Source: Deltaproteobacteria bacterium (lineage in GTDB: Bacteria > Myxococcota_A > UBA796 > UBA2385). Taken from it: DNA of 64,000 nucleotides. The notes under the pieces are model-generated. The model did not search any database. It was not told the origin of the DNA and saw only the letters and a list, made by a program, of their open reading frames with translations. Below are positions 47,443 through 56,475 of this stretch, piece by piece. The stretch lies in the NCBI GenBank assembly GCA_018401435.1, contig JAGYJW010000002.1, forward strand, positions 186,001 to 250,000, written 5' to 3'. Made by a program: the position numbers and the translations under genes. The stretch's first letter is position 1, and the number at the start of each line of letters is the position of its first letter.

Positions 47443-48102
47443 ATGCCCCCCGCAATCGCCTTCTTCGACCTGGACCGCACCTTGATCTCGGTCAATTCCC
47501 TGACGGGCTGGATGCGCCGCGAGGTCCGGCTGGGCCACCTGTCCAAGCGGCGGGCGGTGCAGGGGGCGGCCTGGGTGGGGGCCTACCGCCTGGGCTTTTC
47601 GCGAATGGAGGGGCTGATCCGCAAGGCCATGTCCGATCTTGCCGGCGCCGACGAGGCCATCCTGCGCGCCCGCACCCGCGAATACTTCGACAAGGAGCTG
47701 GTGCACCGCATCCGCCCCGGCGCCCATGCTGCGTTGCAGCAACACCGGGCGCAGGCCGATCGCCTCTACCTGTTGACCGCCAGCAGCAGCTACCTCGCCG
47801 ACGCCGTGGTAGACGCCTTGGGCCTGGATGGCGCGCTGGCCAACCGCTTCGAGGTGGTGGACGGGCGGCTGACCGGCCGCCCCATCGAGCCGGTCTGCTA
47901 TGGACAAGGCAAGGCCGACCTCGCTCGGGGGCTGGCCGCACAGCAGGGCGTGGACCTGGCCCACTGCGCCTTCTACACCGACAGCTACGCCGATCTGCCC
48001 GCCATGGAGCTGGTGGGCGTGCCCGTCGCGGTCAACCCCGACCCCCGACTTCTTCGCCTCGCGAAGCAGCGGGGGTGGAGAACCGAGGACTGGGGCGATT
48101 AG
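47443..48102 (+). CDS. HAD-IB family phosphatase (SerB-like)
   Basis: A 219-residue HAD hydrolase. The nucleophile motif is AFFDLDRTLISVNS (D-x-D-x-T), the second is YLLTASSSYLAD (S/T), and the third is FYTDSYADLPAMELVG (D-S-x-x-D-x-P), all typical of subfamily IB, which includes phosphoserine phosphatase and lysolipid/phosphocholine phosphatases. The insert between motifs is a helical cap. The physiological substrate is unknown. It lies 27 bp before the deoxyhypusine-synthase homologue. Confidence 0.85.
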   Translation: MPPAIAFFDLDRTLISVNSLTGWMRREVRLGHLSKRRAVQGAAWVGAYRLGFSRMEGLIRKAMSDLAGADEAILRARTREYFDKELVHRIRPGAHAALQQHRAQADRLYLLTASSSYLADAVVDALGLDGALANRFEVVDGRLTGRPIEPVCYGQGKADLARGLAAQQGVDLAHCAFYTDSYADLPAMELVGVPVAVNPDPRLLRLAKQRGWRTEDWGD

Positions 48103-48129
48103 GGGGGAGGGACGAACCCTGGAGCCCCC

Positions 48130-49332
48130 ATGTCCGACACCCCCAAGGCACCCGCCTCCACCTCAAAGGACGACGATCAGGCCCTCGCTGACGCCGAATT
48201 TGCTGCCCGCCACCGGGAATTCACCGAAGGCAAGCAAGACCAGCTGGTCGCCCTGCAGACCCTTGATCTCGACAAGGTCTCGGACTTTGACGACCTGCTG
48301 AAGGCCATGTCCCTGACCGCCTTCGGTGGCCGCCGCCTGGGCGAGGCCGGCGACGTGCTCGAAGAGATGGTGACCGATCCGGACTGCTCGGTGGTGCTCA
48401 CCCTGTCCGGGGCCATGACGGTGGCCAAGATGGGCCTGCTGATCACCGAGATGATCGAGCGCGGCTGGGTGCAGGCGGTGGTGTCCACCGGCGCGCTGAT
48501 GACCCACGGCTTGGTCGAACTCAGCGGCATGGACCATTACAAGGCTGACGAGGATCTGGACGACAAGGCCCTCTTCGCCAAGGGCTACAACCGGGTCTAC
48601 GACACCTACGAGATGGAGAAGAACCTCAACGATCTCCAGAAGATCATGATCTCCACCTTCGAGCGCATGCCCAAGGACCGCCGCTGGTCCAGCATGGACC
48701 TCTGCCGGCAGATCGGCCAGGACCTTGACCAGAAGGGCCGCCGCGGCATCATGGTGTCGGCCTACCGCGCGGGCGTGCCCATCTATATCCCCGCCTTCAC
48801 CGACTCGGAGCTTGGGCTGGACATGGCGACCTGGGTGGTGGCCAATATGATGCGCGAGACCGGCAAGAGCCCCGAGGAGCTGTTCCCGGTTATCCGGTCG
48901 CCCTATGACCCCTTCCGGGATCTGGGCCACTACGCCACCATCGTGTCCGAGAGCCCGCGTCTGGGCATCTTCACGGTGGGCGGCGGCGTGCCCCGCAACT
49001 GGGCCCAGCAGGCGCCGCCTTTCATCGACATCTTCAACAATGCAACCGGCAGCAACGTCCGGCTGAACCGCTTTCGTTACGGCGTGCGCATCTGCCCCGA
49101 GCCCGTGCATTGGGGCGGTCTGTCGGGCTGCACCTACTCCGAGGGCGTATCCTGGGGCAAGTTCCTGCCCCCCAGCAAGGGCGGTCGCTACGCCGAGGTC
49201 ATGGCCGACGCAACCACCGTCTGGCCGCTGCTGGTCAAGGGCGTGAGCCAGCGCCTGGCCAAGAAGGGGCTGCAGGCGGCCCATCCGCCGGTGAACCTGC
49301 CGGCCTGCCAAGCCAGCGGCACGAGCGCCTGA
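48130..49332 (+). CDS. Deoxyhypusine synthase-like protein
   Basis: A 400-residue member of the deoxyhypusine synthase superfamily. In archaea and eukaryotes this enzyme moves an aminobutyl group from spermidine to translation factor aIF5A/eIF5A. Bacterial homologues act on other amines or have unknown targets. Marks of the family are VVLTLSGAMTVAKMG, VVSTGALMTHGLVE, IFTVGGGVPRNWAQQ and the active-site lysine in SEGVSWGKFLPP. Spermidine or another polyamine is therefore the likely substrate. Start ATG follows GGAGCCCCC. The next gene starts 3 bp after the stop. Confidence 0.85.
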   Translation: MSDTPKAPASTSKDDDQALADAEFAARHREFTEGKQDQLVALQTLDLDKVSDFDDLLKAMSLTAFGGRRLGEAGDVLEEMVTDPDCSVVLTLSGAMTVAKMGLLITEMIERGWVQAVVSTGALMTHGLVELSGMDHYKADEDLDDKALFAKGYNRVYDTYEMEKNLNDLQKIMISTFERMPKDRRWSSMDLCRQIGQDLDQKGRRGIMVSAYRAGVPIYIPAFTDSELGLDMATWVVANMMRETGKSPEELFPVIRSPYDPFRDLGHYATIVSESPRLGIFTVGGGVPRNWAQQAPPFIDIFNNATGSNVRLNRFRYGVRICPEPVHWGGLSGCTYSEGVSWGKFLPPSKGGRYAEVMADATTVWPLLVKGVSQRLAKKGLQAAHPPVNLPACQASGTSA

Positions 49333-49335
49333 GAG

Positions 49336-51642
49336 ATGCCAGCGCACCGCCTCCTGCTGCTGCTCGGGACCTTGACCGCTTGCGTGGGTCAGGGGGCGGT
49401 GCTGCGCGCCGGCAGCCATGACCTGCGCCTGAGCGCCGATGGCAAGCTGGAAATCGTCGATTCGGCGGGCGGCGCCCTCACCGATGTGCGCATGGTGGCC
49501 GGCGTGGGCAGCGCCGATGTCACCATGCAGGTGGGCAGCTTCCGATTCGACGATATCCAAGGCGATCTGCGGGTGTCGAATCGGGCGCAGCTGCTCTCCG
49601 GCGGGGATTATGGGCCCGCGGTCTTTGCCCTCTTCGATGGCGCCGACATGCTGGGCACGCTCACGCTGCTGCCCAATGGCGACTCGCTGGATCTGCGCTT
49701 TCAAGCAGCGGAAGGCGTGAACCGTGTGGGTGTGGTGGCCGCCTGCGAATCCGACGATCACTTCCTGGGGGCCGGCCAACACGCCTTGGATGTGGACCAT
49801 GTGGGCGAGGCCTTTGGCCTGTGGGTGAGCGAGCCCGGCATCGGCAAGTCGGACACCGACGCCTACCCGGCGGACTGGTTCACGCGGGGCACCCGCCACA
49901 GCAGCTCCTGGCCCCTGCCCTGGGTCTTGCGCCCCCAGCTCTCCCATGGCCTGCTGCTGGACGCCGATGGGCGCGTGGACCTCGATCTCTGCGCCAGCGA
50001 TGCGTCGGCCTTCTCGATGGTGGCCTGGGACCAATCTGCAGTGACGGCCCGCTTTGTGGCTGCAGAGACGCCGGTTGGCGTGCTGTCCGAGCTTTGGGCC
50101 AGCCTGGGCGAGAACCCCGCCCTGCCGCCGCCCTGGGTCTTCACGCCCTGGGGGGACGCCATCCGAGGCCCGGAAGCGGTGGATGAGCGCGCAGCAACCC
50201 ATCGGGCCGCCAGCGCCAGCGTCTCTGCAATCTGGACCGAGGACTGGCGGGGCTCCTTCAACTCCGCCATATTTGGATACCACCCGGCTGCAGACTGGGA
50301 TCTGGGTGAAGAACTCTACACCGACGCCGCCGACCAGGCCGACCGCCTGCAGGATCAGGGCTTTCAGTGGCTGGCCTACTTCGCCCCCTTCGTGACCGAA
50401 GGCACCGAGACCTGGACTTCGGCCGTGGCGGCAGACGCCCTCATCCACGATGAGGCGGGCGAGATCTACCGCTTCACCGGCTTCTTCCTGGAGCCGGTCA
50501 GCGTGGTGGACCTGTCGCCGGGCTCCCCGGGAAGGGACTGGGCTCTCAGCTATATGACCGACTGCCTGGACCTGGGCTTTGACGGGTGGATGGCTGATTT
50601 TGCAGAGTGGCTGCCCCATGACGCCGTGATGGCCGACGGCAGCACCGGGGCCCTGGCCCACAACCGCTACCCGGAGTGGTGGCAGGAGGTGCATCGGGAC
50701 GCCATCGCCGGCACCGACGCCACCTTCTTTGCCCGCTCGGGCTGGGTGCGATCGGCCAAGCTGGCCCCGGTGGTGTGGGCCGGCGACCAGCGCACCGACT
50801 TTCAGGCCGACGACGGCTTTCCCACGGTGGTGGCCTTGGGCCTGGGCGCGGGCGCCAGCGGGGTGCCGGTGTGGACCCACGATGTGGCGGGCTACCAGTC
50901 TGCAACCAACCCGCCGGCTGATGCGGAGCTTTGGTATCGGTGGGCAGCCCTGGGCGCCTTCTCGCCCATTCTGCGCACCCACCACGGCAACGAGTCGTTG
51001 CTGAACCACCAGTTCGACAGCGACGCCGAGACCACGGCGCGCTGGGCAGAGCTGACCCACCAGCACATGGCCCTCTTCCCCTATCGCTACGGGCTGGCCC
51101 GGCAGGCGGTCGAGACGGGCGTGCCCATGGTGCTGCCGCCGGTGTTGCTCTTCCCCGAAGACGACCCCGCCCGCATGGATGGCTGGATGCTGGGGTCGGC
51201 CCTCTTTGTGGCGCCGGTGCTGGAGAAGGGCGCCACCGGGCGCGATGTGGCCCTGCCGCCTGGCAAGCGCTGGCTGGACTGGTGGAGCCTGCAGCCTGCA
51301 GAGAGCGGCTTTGTCGACGTGCCCTGGGACTTCATTCCCGTCTATCTGGCCGAAGGCAGCATCGTACCCACCCTGGTGGAGATCCCCGACACCGCGGTGG
51401 AGGCCGCCGCGGATGCGCTGCTCACCCTGGCCGAGGCGGACAGCCAACGCCGGGTCTTCATCTTTGGCGCTGGGGGCAGCTTTGTCGAGGCCGATGGCAC
51501 CCGCTACACCCTGCAGGGCACGCCCAGCGCCCCCGCAGAGCTGGCCTTCACCGGCGCCAGCGGCGTCGTGAACCTGGGCGGGGCGCGGCTGGTCATCGAG
51601 GGCACCGTGGAGCGCAGCTATAGCCTCGTCCTGGTGCCCTGA
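49336..51642 (+). CDS. GH31 family glycoside hydrolase lipoprotein
   Basis: A 768-residue alpha-glycosidase of family GH31 anchored as a lipoprotein (signal LLLLLGTLTACVG). An N-terminal beta-sandwich (about 20-270) leads into the (beta/alpha)8 barrel: PWVFTPWGDAIRG, SAIWTEDWRGSFNS, then DGWMADFAEWLPHD with the nucleophile D421, and VVWAGDQRTDFQADDG with the acid/base D484. C-terminal sheets follow. The barrel motifs are nearest in pattern to sulfoquinovosidase (YihQ) and related enzymes, but the sulfonate-binding residues cannot be confirmed, so the sugar is left open. It starts 3 bp after the deoxyhypusine-synthase-like gene. Confidence 0.85.
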   Translation: MPAHRLLLLLGTLTACVGQGAVLRAGSHDLRLSADGKLEIVDSAGGALTDVRMVAGVGSADVTMQVGSFRFDDIQGDLRVSNRAQLLSGGDYGPAVFALFDGADMLGTLTLLPNGDSLDLRFQAAEGVNRVGVVAACESDDHFLGAGQHALDVDHVGEAFGLWVSEPGIGKSDTDAYPADWFTRGTRHSSSWPLPWVLRPQLSHGLLLDADGRVDLDLCASDASAFSMVAWDQSAVTARFVAAETPVGVLSELWASLGENPALPPPWVFTPWGDAIRGPEAVDERAATHRAASASVSAIWTEDWRGSFNSAIFGYHPAADWDLGEELYTDAADQADRLQDQGFQWLAYFAPFVTEGTETWTSAVAADALIHDEAGEIYRFTGFFLEPVSVVDLSPGSPGRDWALSYMTDCLDLGFDGWMADFAEWLPHDAVMADGSTGALAHNRYPEWWQEVHRDAIAGTDATFFARSGWVRSAKLAPVVWAGDQRTDFQADDGFPTVVALGLGAGASGVPVWTHDVAGYQSATNPPADAELWYRWAALGAFSPILRTHHGNESLLNHQFDSDAETTARWAELTHQHMALFPYRYGLARQAVETGVPMVLPPVLLFPEDDPARMDGWMLGSALFVAPVLEKGATGRDVALPPGKRWLDWWSLQPAESGFVDVPWDFIPVYLAEGSIVPTLVEIPDTAVEAAADALLTLAEADSQRRVFIFGAGGSFVEADGTRYTLQGTPSAPAELAFTGASGVVNLGGARLVIEGTVERSYSLVLVP

Positions 51643-51680
51643 TTGGGAACCCTCGGGGTGCTCTTGGTGTCATAGCCCCC

Positions 51681-52256
51681 ATGCTCCCCCTGTTGACGCT
51701 GCTCGCCCTGGATCCGGTGATTTCCCCACCGGCCCTGCCCTGCACCGACTGCAGCTTGCAGCAGGCCACCACGCTGGCGGGCCTGGCCTGGCCGCCCCCG
51801 CACGTCCGCATCGAGATCGACAAGAGCGAGCGCAGCCTGCTGCTCTTTTCGGAGGAGGCGCCGCTGAAGCGCTACCGAGTGGGCCTGGGTGAGCCCGCCG
51901 GCGACAAGGTGCAGCAAGGCGACCGGCGCACACCCAACGGGCGCTTTCAGGTGGTCACCCGCAATGCCCAGAGCCAGTTCCACCTCTTTCTGGGGCTCAG
52001 CTATCCCGACGCCGAAGATGGCCGTCGGGGGCTGGCTTCGGGCTTGATCAGCGAGAAGGAGGCGCGGGCCATCGAAGACGCGGATCGCGCTGGCCGGCAG
52101 CCCAGCTGGAATACCCGCCTGGGCGGCGCCATCGGCATTCACGGAGGGGGGGGCGAGTCGGATTGGACCCTGGGCTGCATTGCGGTCAGCGATGCCGAGA
52201 TCGAGGAGATATGGGCGGTGACACGCATGGGCACCGTCATTGAGGTGCGCGAGTAG
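51681..52256 (+). CDS. L,D-transpeptidase (YkuD fold)
   Basis: A 191-residue exported enzyme that forms or attaches 3-3 peptidoglycan links. A short hydrophobic N terminus (MLPLLTLLALDPVISPPA) is followed by the YkuD domain: RIEIDKSERSLLLFSEEA, TPNGRFQVVTR, and the catalytic segment IGIHGGGGESDWTLGCIAVS with H154 and C166. It resembles the short YafK-like enzymes that lack a peptidoglycan-binding domain. It lies 8 bp upstream of a SIR2-like gene and is probably co-transcribed with it. Confidence 0.88.
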   Translation: MLPLLTLLALDPVISPPALPCTDCSLQQATTLAGLAWPPPHVRIEIDKSERSLLLFSEEAPLKRYRVGLGEPAGDKVQQGDRRTPNGRFQVVTRNAQSQFHLFLGLSYPDAEDGRRGLASGLISEKEARAIEDADRAGRQPSWNTRLGGAIGIHGGGGESDWTLGCIAVSDAEIEEIWAVTRMGTVIEVRE

Positions 52257-52264
52257 GAGAGCGC

Positions 52265-53395
52265 TTGACGGGTGAATTCCGGAAGCCCCTGGGGCAGTTC
52301 ACGCTGGTGCTGGGGGCGGGGGTCTCCTATGGGCTGGTGCCGGGTTGGAATGCCTTCACCGGCGATGTGGTCGAGCAGGTCGCCCAGGAGCTGCAGATCG
52401 CGCCCGACACGCTGCCCGGTGTCGCGCTGGGGGCCGATGGCAGCCTCACCATCGACACTTCGCACCCGTTGGGCAACGAGGCCCTGCTGGAGATCTGCTG
52501 GCAGCGCCTGCGCGACGCCCGGCTCATGGCCCACGCCGACGAGGGAGATGGCTGGCAGCGGTGGTGCGCGCTGAACACGGCGTCGCGCCGACACTTCGCC
52601 GACTTGCTCCGGCGCTGCCTCTACCCGGACCCGCGCGCGGTGGCCGACGTGCCCGCCGCCTTGGCCGCCAACCGCACCCTCAAGGTGCTCACGGACGTCC
52701 TGACCTCTGCCCACGCCAGCCGCATCGCATCGGTCATCACCTTCAACATCGACGACTGGCTGGAGCGTGCCCTGCACCACAGCTGCCAGGCCCAGGGCCT
52801 GTCGGGATGGGGGCAGCGCTTCTCGTCCATTCCCCACCCAACCTATGGCCCGGTGCGTTCGGGGGATGTCGCCGGTGGTGCTCCCCGTCTGCCCATCTTC
52901 CACCTCCACGGGCTGCTCACCAGCGAGGATGCCGTGGCAGAGGGGGTCTTCCGCAAGCCCCGGCAGCGTCTGCCCGCCTTGGACGCCCCCAGCTCCCTGG
53001 TCTTCACCGAGGAGCAGTACTGGGAGGTGTCTTCGACCCCGGCGGGCTTTGCCAACCACATCATGCAGTCGGCCTTGTCCACCAGCCACTGCCTGTTCCT
53101 GGGCCTGTCCATGCGGGACATCAACATCTTGCGTTGGCTGGGTCTCCGCGGCCTGGAACATGAGCGCAGTTTCGTCAGTCGCGCGGGTCTGCACTTTGCC
53201 GATGCCGACGAATCGGTACGGTATGCCAGTGAAAAGCGCTTCGAAGCGCTGATTCAGCACTACTGGATGGCCAACCAGCCAGACGCCATTCTTCAGGAGA
53301 TCCTGGCCCGTCGCGGCGTGATCACGCTCGAGACCGACTTCAAGGTGGAAGACGAGGTTCGCGCGGTATTTGCCCGCCTTGGGCTGGCCGCCTGA
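52265..53395 (+). CDS. SIR2-like domain protein
   Basis: A 376-residue stand-alone protein of the SIR2_2 type, the group whose anti-phage members cleave NAD+. Motifs in order: FTLVLGAGVSYGLVPGW (nucleotide-binding Gly loop), VITFNIDDWLERAL (T-x-N-x-D), RLPIFHLHGLL (catalytic-His strand L-H-G), SLVFTEEQYWE, and HCLFLGLSMRDINILRWL. No other domain (TIR, STAND, pAgo) is fused. The start is a TTG. Lying behind an L,D-transpeptidase gene with no other defence gene nearby, its role in immunity is possible but unproven. Confidence 0.75.
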   Translation: MTGEFRKPLGQFTLVLGAGVSYGLVPGWNAFTGDVVEQVAQELQIAPDTLPGVALGADGSLTIDTSHPLGNEALLEICWQRLRDARLMAHADEGDGWQRWCALNTASRRHFADLLRRCLYPDPRAVADVPAALAANRTLKVLTDVLTSAHASRIASVITFNIDDWLERALHHSCQAQGLSGWGQRFSSIPHPTYGPVRSGDVAGGAPRLPIFHLHGLLTSEDAVAEGVFRKPRQRLPALDAPSSLVFTEEQYWEVSSTPAGFANHIMQSALSTSHCLFLGLSMRDINILRWLGLRGLEHERSFVSRAGLHFADADESVRYASEKRFEALIQHYWMANQPDAILQEILARRGVITLETDFKVEDEVRAVFARLGLAA

Positions 53396-53396
53396 C

Positions 53397-54026
53397 TCAA
53401 GCGAAGGAGCGCACGCCCGAGCCCAGGAAGATCAGCACCAGCCCCCGCCGCCAGGCCTCACTTCGGTTGGGTCCGCTGCTGTGGGCCACGTCCGCGTGGT
53501 GCAGTACGACGTCTCCTGCGGCCAGCAGCGGGCTCACGGCGTCGGGCTCGTCGCCGGAGGGGGGCCCGGGCAGGTGGCTGCCGGGGATATAGCGCAGCCC
53601 TCCGCTGTCTGCGCCAACCTCGTCCAGGGCCACCCAGGCGGCCAACGCCTTGCCATCGGGGGGATCCAGGCGCCACAAGGGCCGGTCGCTGTGCCAGACC
53701 AGGTGGACGGAGCAGCCGGGCGGCTTGAGCACCAGGGAGCTGGACACGCAGCGGGCGCCGGGATCCTGCAAGACCGCCCGAGCGGAAGCCACCAGGGGGG
53801 AATACTGCTGAAAGGTGGCCAAGGTTGGGTCCAACCCTGCCAGTGCGGGCACCTGCTGAATGAGCGCCAGCCACCGGGCACGGGTCATGCTCGACCGGGC
53901 CACCAGGCGGTCAATCAAGGCGTCCACCGCGGCACCCAGGCCTTGTACCGTGCCGGGGTCCAGCAGCCCGGGTAGGACCACGAAGCCCCGGGCTGCAAAG
54001 TCCGGGGGCGCCTCAGTTGGAGACAT
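53397..54026 (-). CDS. PhyH-family Fe(II)/2-oxoglutarate dioxygenase
   Basis: A 209-residue phytanoyl-CoA dioxygenase-like enzyme. The N terminus DFAARGFVVLPGLLD is typical, the metal-binding H-x-D is in HLVWHSDRPLWRLDP, the distal His in DVVLHHADVAHSSGPN, and the 2-oxoglutarate-binding Arg in SEAWRRGLVL. Substrate unknown. The ATG at 54026 overlaps the end of the upstream gene by 14 bp. Its own stop lies 1 bp from the convergent SIR2-like gene. Confidence 0.82.
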   Translation of the reverse strand: MSPTEAPPDFAARGFVVLPGLLDPGTVQGLGAAVDALIDRLVARSSMTRARWLALIQQVPALAGLDPTLATFQQYSPLVASARAVLQDPGARCVSSSLVLKPPGCSVHLVWHSDRPLWRLDPPDGKALAAWVALDEVGADSGGLRYIPGSHLPGPPSGDEPDAVSPLLAAGDVVLHHADVAHSSGPNRSEAWRRGLVLIFLGSGVRSFA

Positions 54027-55431
54027 AGACGAATCGGCCGATCTGGACGCCCAGCCGCTGCGTCGCGTCATCGCGGTCCTCTGTGCGCAGGTTGAGGCCG
54101 ACCTCCAAGAGGCCGGGCGGCCCATCGGGCACCCTCCCTTCCTCGCCGATAAAGAAGATCTCGCCTTCGATCTGGCCGATCAAGGCGCCATGGGGAGCGC
54201 CGGGCAAGGGCGCGCTGTTGGAGGCGCTGGTGCCGTCGCCGTCGGGTCCGGTGGCCCAGCCCCGCGGACTGCGGCCGACACCGAATCCGCGCACCACCAG
54301 GGCCTCGCCCGGCGTGCGCTGCATGCCGGTTCGGGTCCATGGCACCTTGGCCATGGCCAGCACCACCCGCTCTTCGCCCAACTCGTAGGAGAGGGAGCCG
54401 TCGGCGTCGCGGTCGAGGGGGCCGGTGATCCTGCCCTGCTGGCGTTCCAGCGCGTGCAGGTCCTCAGCCAGCCGTCGATCCAGGGGCGACTGGCCGGGAC
54501 GGGTCGTCCGAAACACCCAGATGCCCAGCGCCATCACGCCGATGCCCGCGAGGAGGAGCAACACGCCGGAGGGATCGCCACAGGCCAGGTTGCAGGCGCC
54601 GATGCCCACGATCACCGCGCCCCCACAGTAAAGAAGGCCGCCCACGAGCAGCCCCATCACGCGGCGCTTCCGATCGTGCTCGGCATTGGGTCGGGAGCTG
54701 CTGCGGTCCTGCTCGGCCTGTGCGCGCAAGCGGTCCGACGATGCTGCCGAGACGCCGGCCCACTTCGCCCGGCCCCGCTGGGCCGCCGCGATCATGGCGG
54801 GGTCCGATGTGCCCAGAAGTCCGGTCGAGCGTGGGTCATCGGCCATCTGTCCGGCGATGGCTTCGACCTTGTCGATGCGCCGCACGGCCCGCCGGATCCG
54901 GCGGCGCAAGGCGCCGGGGTGCGCTTCGGCTTCGGCTTCGGCCTCCGCCAGGGTGCGGGCCAGCATGCGCTGCCGGCCCACCGTCGTCTGCCACAGCGAC
55001 AGGTCGTGCCGAATGGCGGTCAACGCGGCCCGCATGCCGATGTCGTCCGGGTCCTGATCGCTGTCCAGCCAGGCGCGCAGGCGGTCCCGAGACGCGCACA
55101 GCGCCCCACCCAGGTCGGTCAGGGCCTCGGCGATGGCCGCCTGGGCGTCGGGGTGGACCTGGTCCTCCACCGGCAGCGCCTCAAATTCCTTGAGGATGTG
55201 CAGGCTGCCGATCCCGGCCCCCATCTGCTGCACCGCGTCGCGATCTTCGTCGATGGGCCTGCGGTCGAGGAAGAGGATGTCGCCCAGATCGCGCTCGGCC
55301 TCGGCGGCCTTGTGGCGCCAGGCGCGGACCCGCGCGGCGATGGGATCCCCGGCCGCCGTGGCCTCGGCGCCCAGGGTCGCACCCAAGGCGGCAGCACCGC
55401 CGATGAAGTGGCGCCGATCGAGCAGGTCCAT
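54013..55431 (-). CDS. Membrane protein of unknown function
   Basis: A 472-residue protein. The N terminus DRRHFIGGAAALGATLG has the look of a Tat-type signal or anchor. A long charged helical region (about 30-245) contains Asp/Arg-rich segments and a Glu/Ala run, then a pair of membrane helices (about 258-315), then a soluble C-terminal domain of about 150 residues that ends GVQIGRFVYVSN. Helical region plus hairpin anchor recalls envelope scaffold proteins, but there is no family match. It is followed by the PhyH gene with a 14-bp overlap. Confidence 0.6.
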   Translation of the reverse strand: MDLLDRRHFIGGAAALGATLGAEATAAGDPIAARVRAWRHKAAEAERDLGDILFLDRRPIDEDRDAVQQMGAGIGSLHILKEFEALPVEDQVHPDAQAAIAEALTDLGGALCASRDRLRAWLDSDQDPDDIGMRAALTAIRHDLSLWQTTVGRQRMLARTLAEAEAEAEAHPGALRRRIRRAVRRIDKVEAIAGQMADDPRSTGLLGTSDPAMIAAAQRGRAKWAGVSAASSDRLRAQAEQDRSSSRPNAEHDRKRRVMGLLVGGLLYCGGAVIVGIGACNLACGDPSGVLLLLAGIGVMALGIWVFRTTRPGQSPLDRRLAEDLHALERQQGRITGPLDRDADGSLSYELGEERVVLAMAKVPWTRTGMQRTPGEALVVRGFGVGRSPRGWATGPDGDGTSASNSAPLPGAPHGALIGQIEGEIFFIGEEGRVPDGPPGLLEVGLNLRTEDRDDATQRLGVQIGRFVYVSN

Positions 55432-55524
55432 GGAAGCCTCCGAGGGGCGCGCAAATTGCGGGAGCCCTCAGGGAGTGAACCATGTTTACCGATGGGCCAC
55501 AAGGGCGGCCCTCACCCCGGCCTG

Positions 55525-56475
55525 TCAGCCCTTGACCCTGGCCCCGCGTCCCGCATCCCCCAGCGTCAAGGCCGTGCCCGGCGCCCAGGCCGCCTTGCGC
55601 AGCACGCCCAGGGCGTGGACCTGGCCCTGGATGCGGGCCACGCTGCTGACCTGTCCCACCGCGTCTTCGCCCAGCAAGACCGGAGTGCCGGGGGCGAGGT
55701 CATCGGTGCCCTCCACCACAAGAGCGGTGATCCGCTTCTGGATGGCGCCCTTCACGTCGATGCGGTTGATGATCTCCTGCCCGACATAGCAGCCCTTCTC
55801 GAAGTTGCAGACCTCGGTGTTGACCCCAAGCTCGTGCACCATGCTCTTGTCGCTGCCGTCCTGGGGCCAGCGGGCGCGACCGGCCAGGATGCGCAAGGCG
55901 TCCAGGGCTTCGGCAGAGGCGAGGGGCAGACCAGCGGCATGCAGGCGGGACTGGAGGGCATCGGCCTGATCGCCGGGAACCAGCAGATCGAAGCCGCCCA
56001 GGCCGCTGCGGTCCTTGCGGCAGATGCGGGCGCCGGTGGCGGCGTCCAGCAAATGGTCGCCCGGCAGCGCGGGCAGGGGCAGCCCCGCGGCCATCAGCCG
56101 GGCCTCGGCCTCGGGGCCTTGAACCGTGAACAGCGTTTCCGCGTTGGGGCGCTCCTCCACCTCGATGTCGTCGAGGATCAAGAACATGCGGTAGCGGCTG
56201 AGGAAGGCGTCGGCGTCGATGCCGTCCAACACAGCGACAAAGTGCTGGTCGTCGATGCAGTAGAGGTCGAGCAGGCCCTGGACCCGGCCGCGGTCATCGC
56301 ACATCGCGTTGCGGTTGCCCTGGCCGGGGCGCAGCCTGGTGATGTTGTTGGTGAACATGCCGTTGGCCCAGCGCCGAAGCTCGGGGGCCTGCAGGTCGAG
56401 GATGTCGGCTTCGGGCAGGAGGAAGAGGGCCGCGCCGCTGCGGGCGGCCTGGATGTCGGCGTCGATGCCGGTCAT
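55525..56475 (-). CDS. ygfZ: Folate-binding YgfZ protein for iron-sulfur cluster maintenance
   Basis: A 316-residue GcvT-fold protein. The decisive motif is NFEKGCYVGQEIINRI, which contains the K-G-C-[FY]-x-G-Q-E signature with the essential Cys. The N terminus (FLLPEADILDLQAPELRRWA) and the C-terminal beta domain match the family. YgfZ uses tetrahydrofolate to support repair or assembly of some Fe-S enzymes in the cytosol. The ATG overlaps the stop of the upstream gene by 4 bp (ATGA). Confidence 0.9.
   Translation of the reverse strand: MTGIDADIQAARSGAALFLLPEADILDLQAPELRRWANGMFTNNITRLRPGQGNRNAMCDDRGRVQGLLDLYCIDDQHFVAVLDGIDADAFLSRYRMFLILDDIEVEERPNAETLFTVQGPEAEARLMAAGLPLPALPGDHLLDAATGARICRKDRSGLGGFDLLVPGDQADALQSRLHAAGLPLASAEALDALRILAGRARWPQDGSDKSMVHELGVNTEVCNFEKGCYVGQEIINRIDVKGAIQKRITALVVEGTDDLAPGTPVLLGEDAVGQVSSVARIQGQVHALGVLRKAAWAPGTALTLGDAGRGARVKG

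Noticed and set aside
48163..51447. 1,094-codon minus-strand frame
   Set aside because: His/Gly/Val-rich antisense of the deoxyhypusine-synthase-like and GH31 genes, both of which have active-site motifs on the plus strand.
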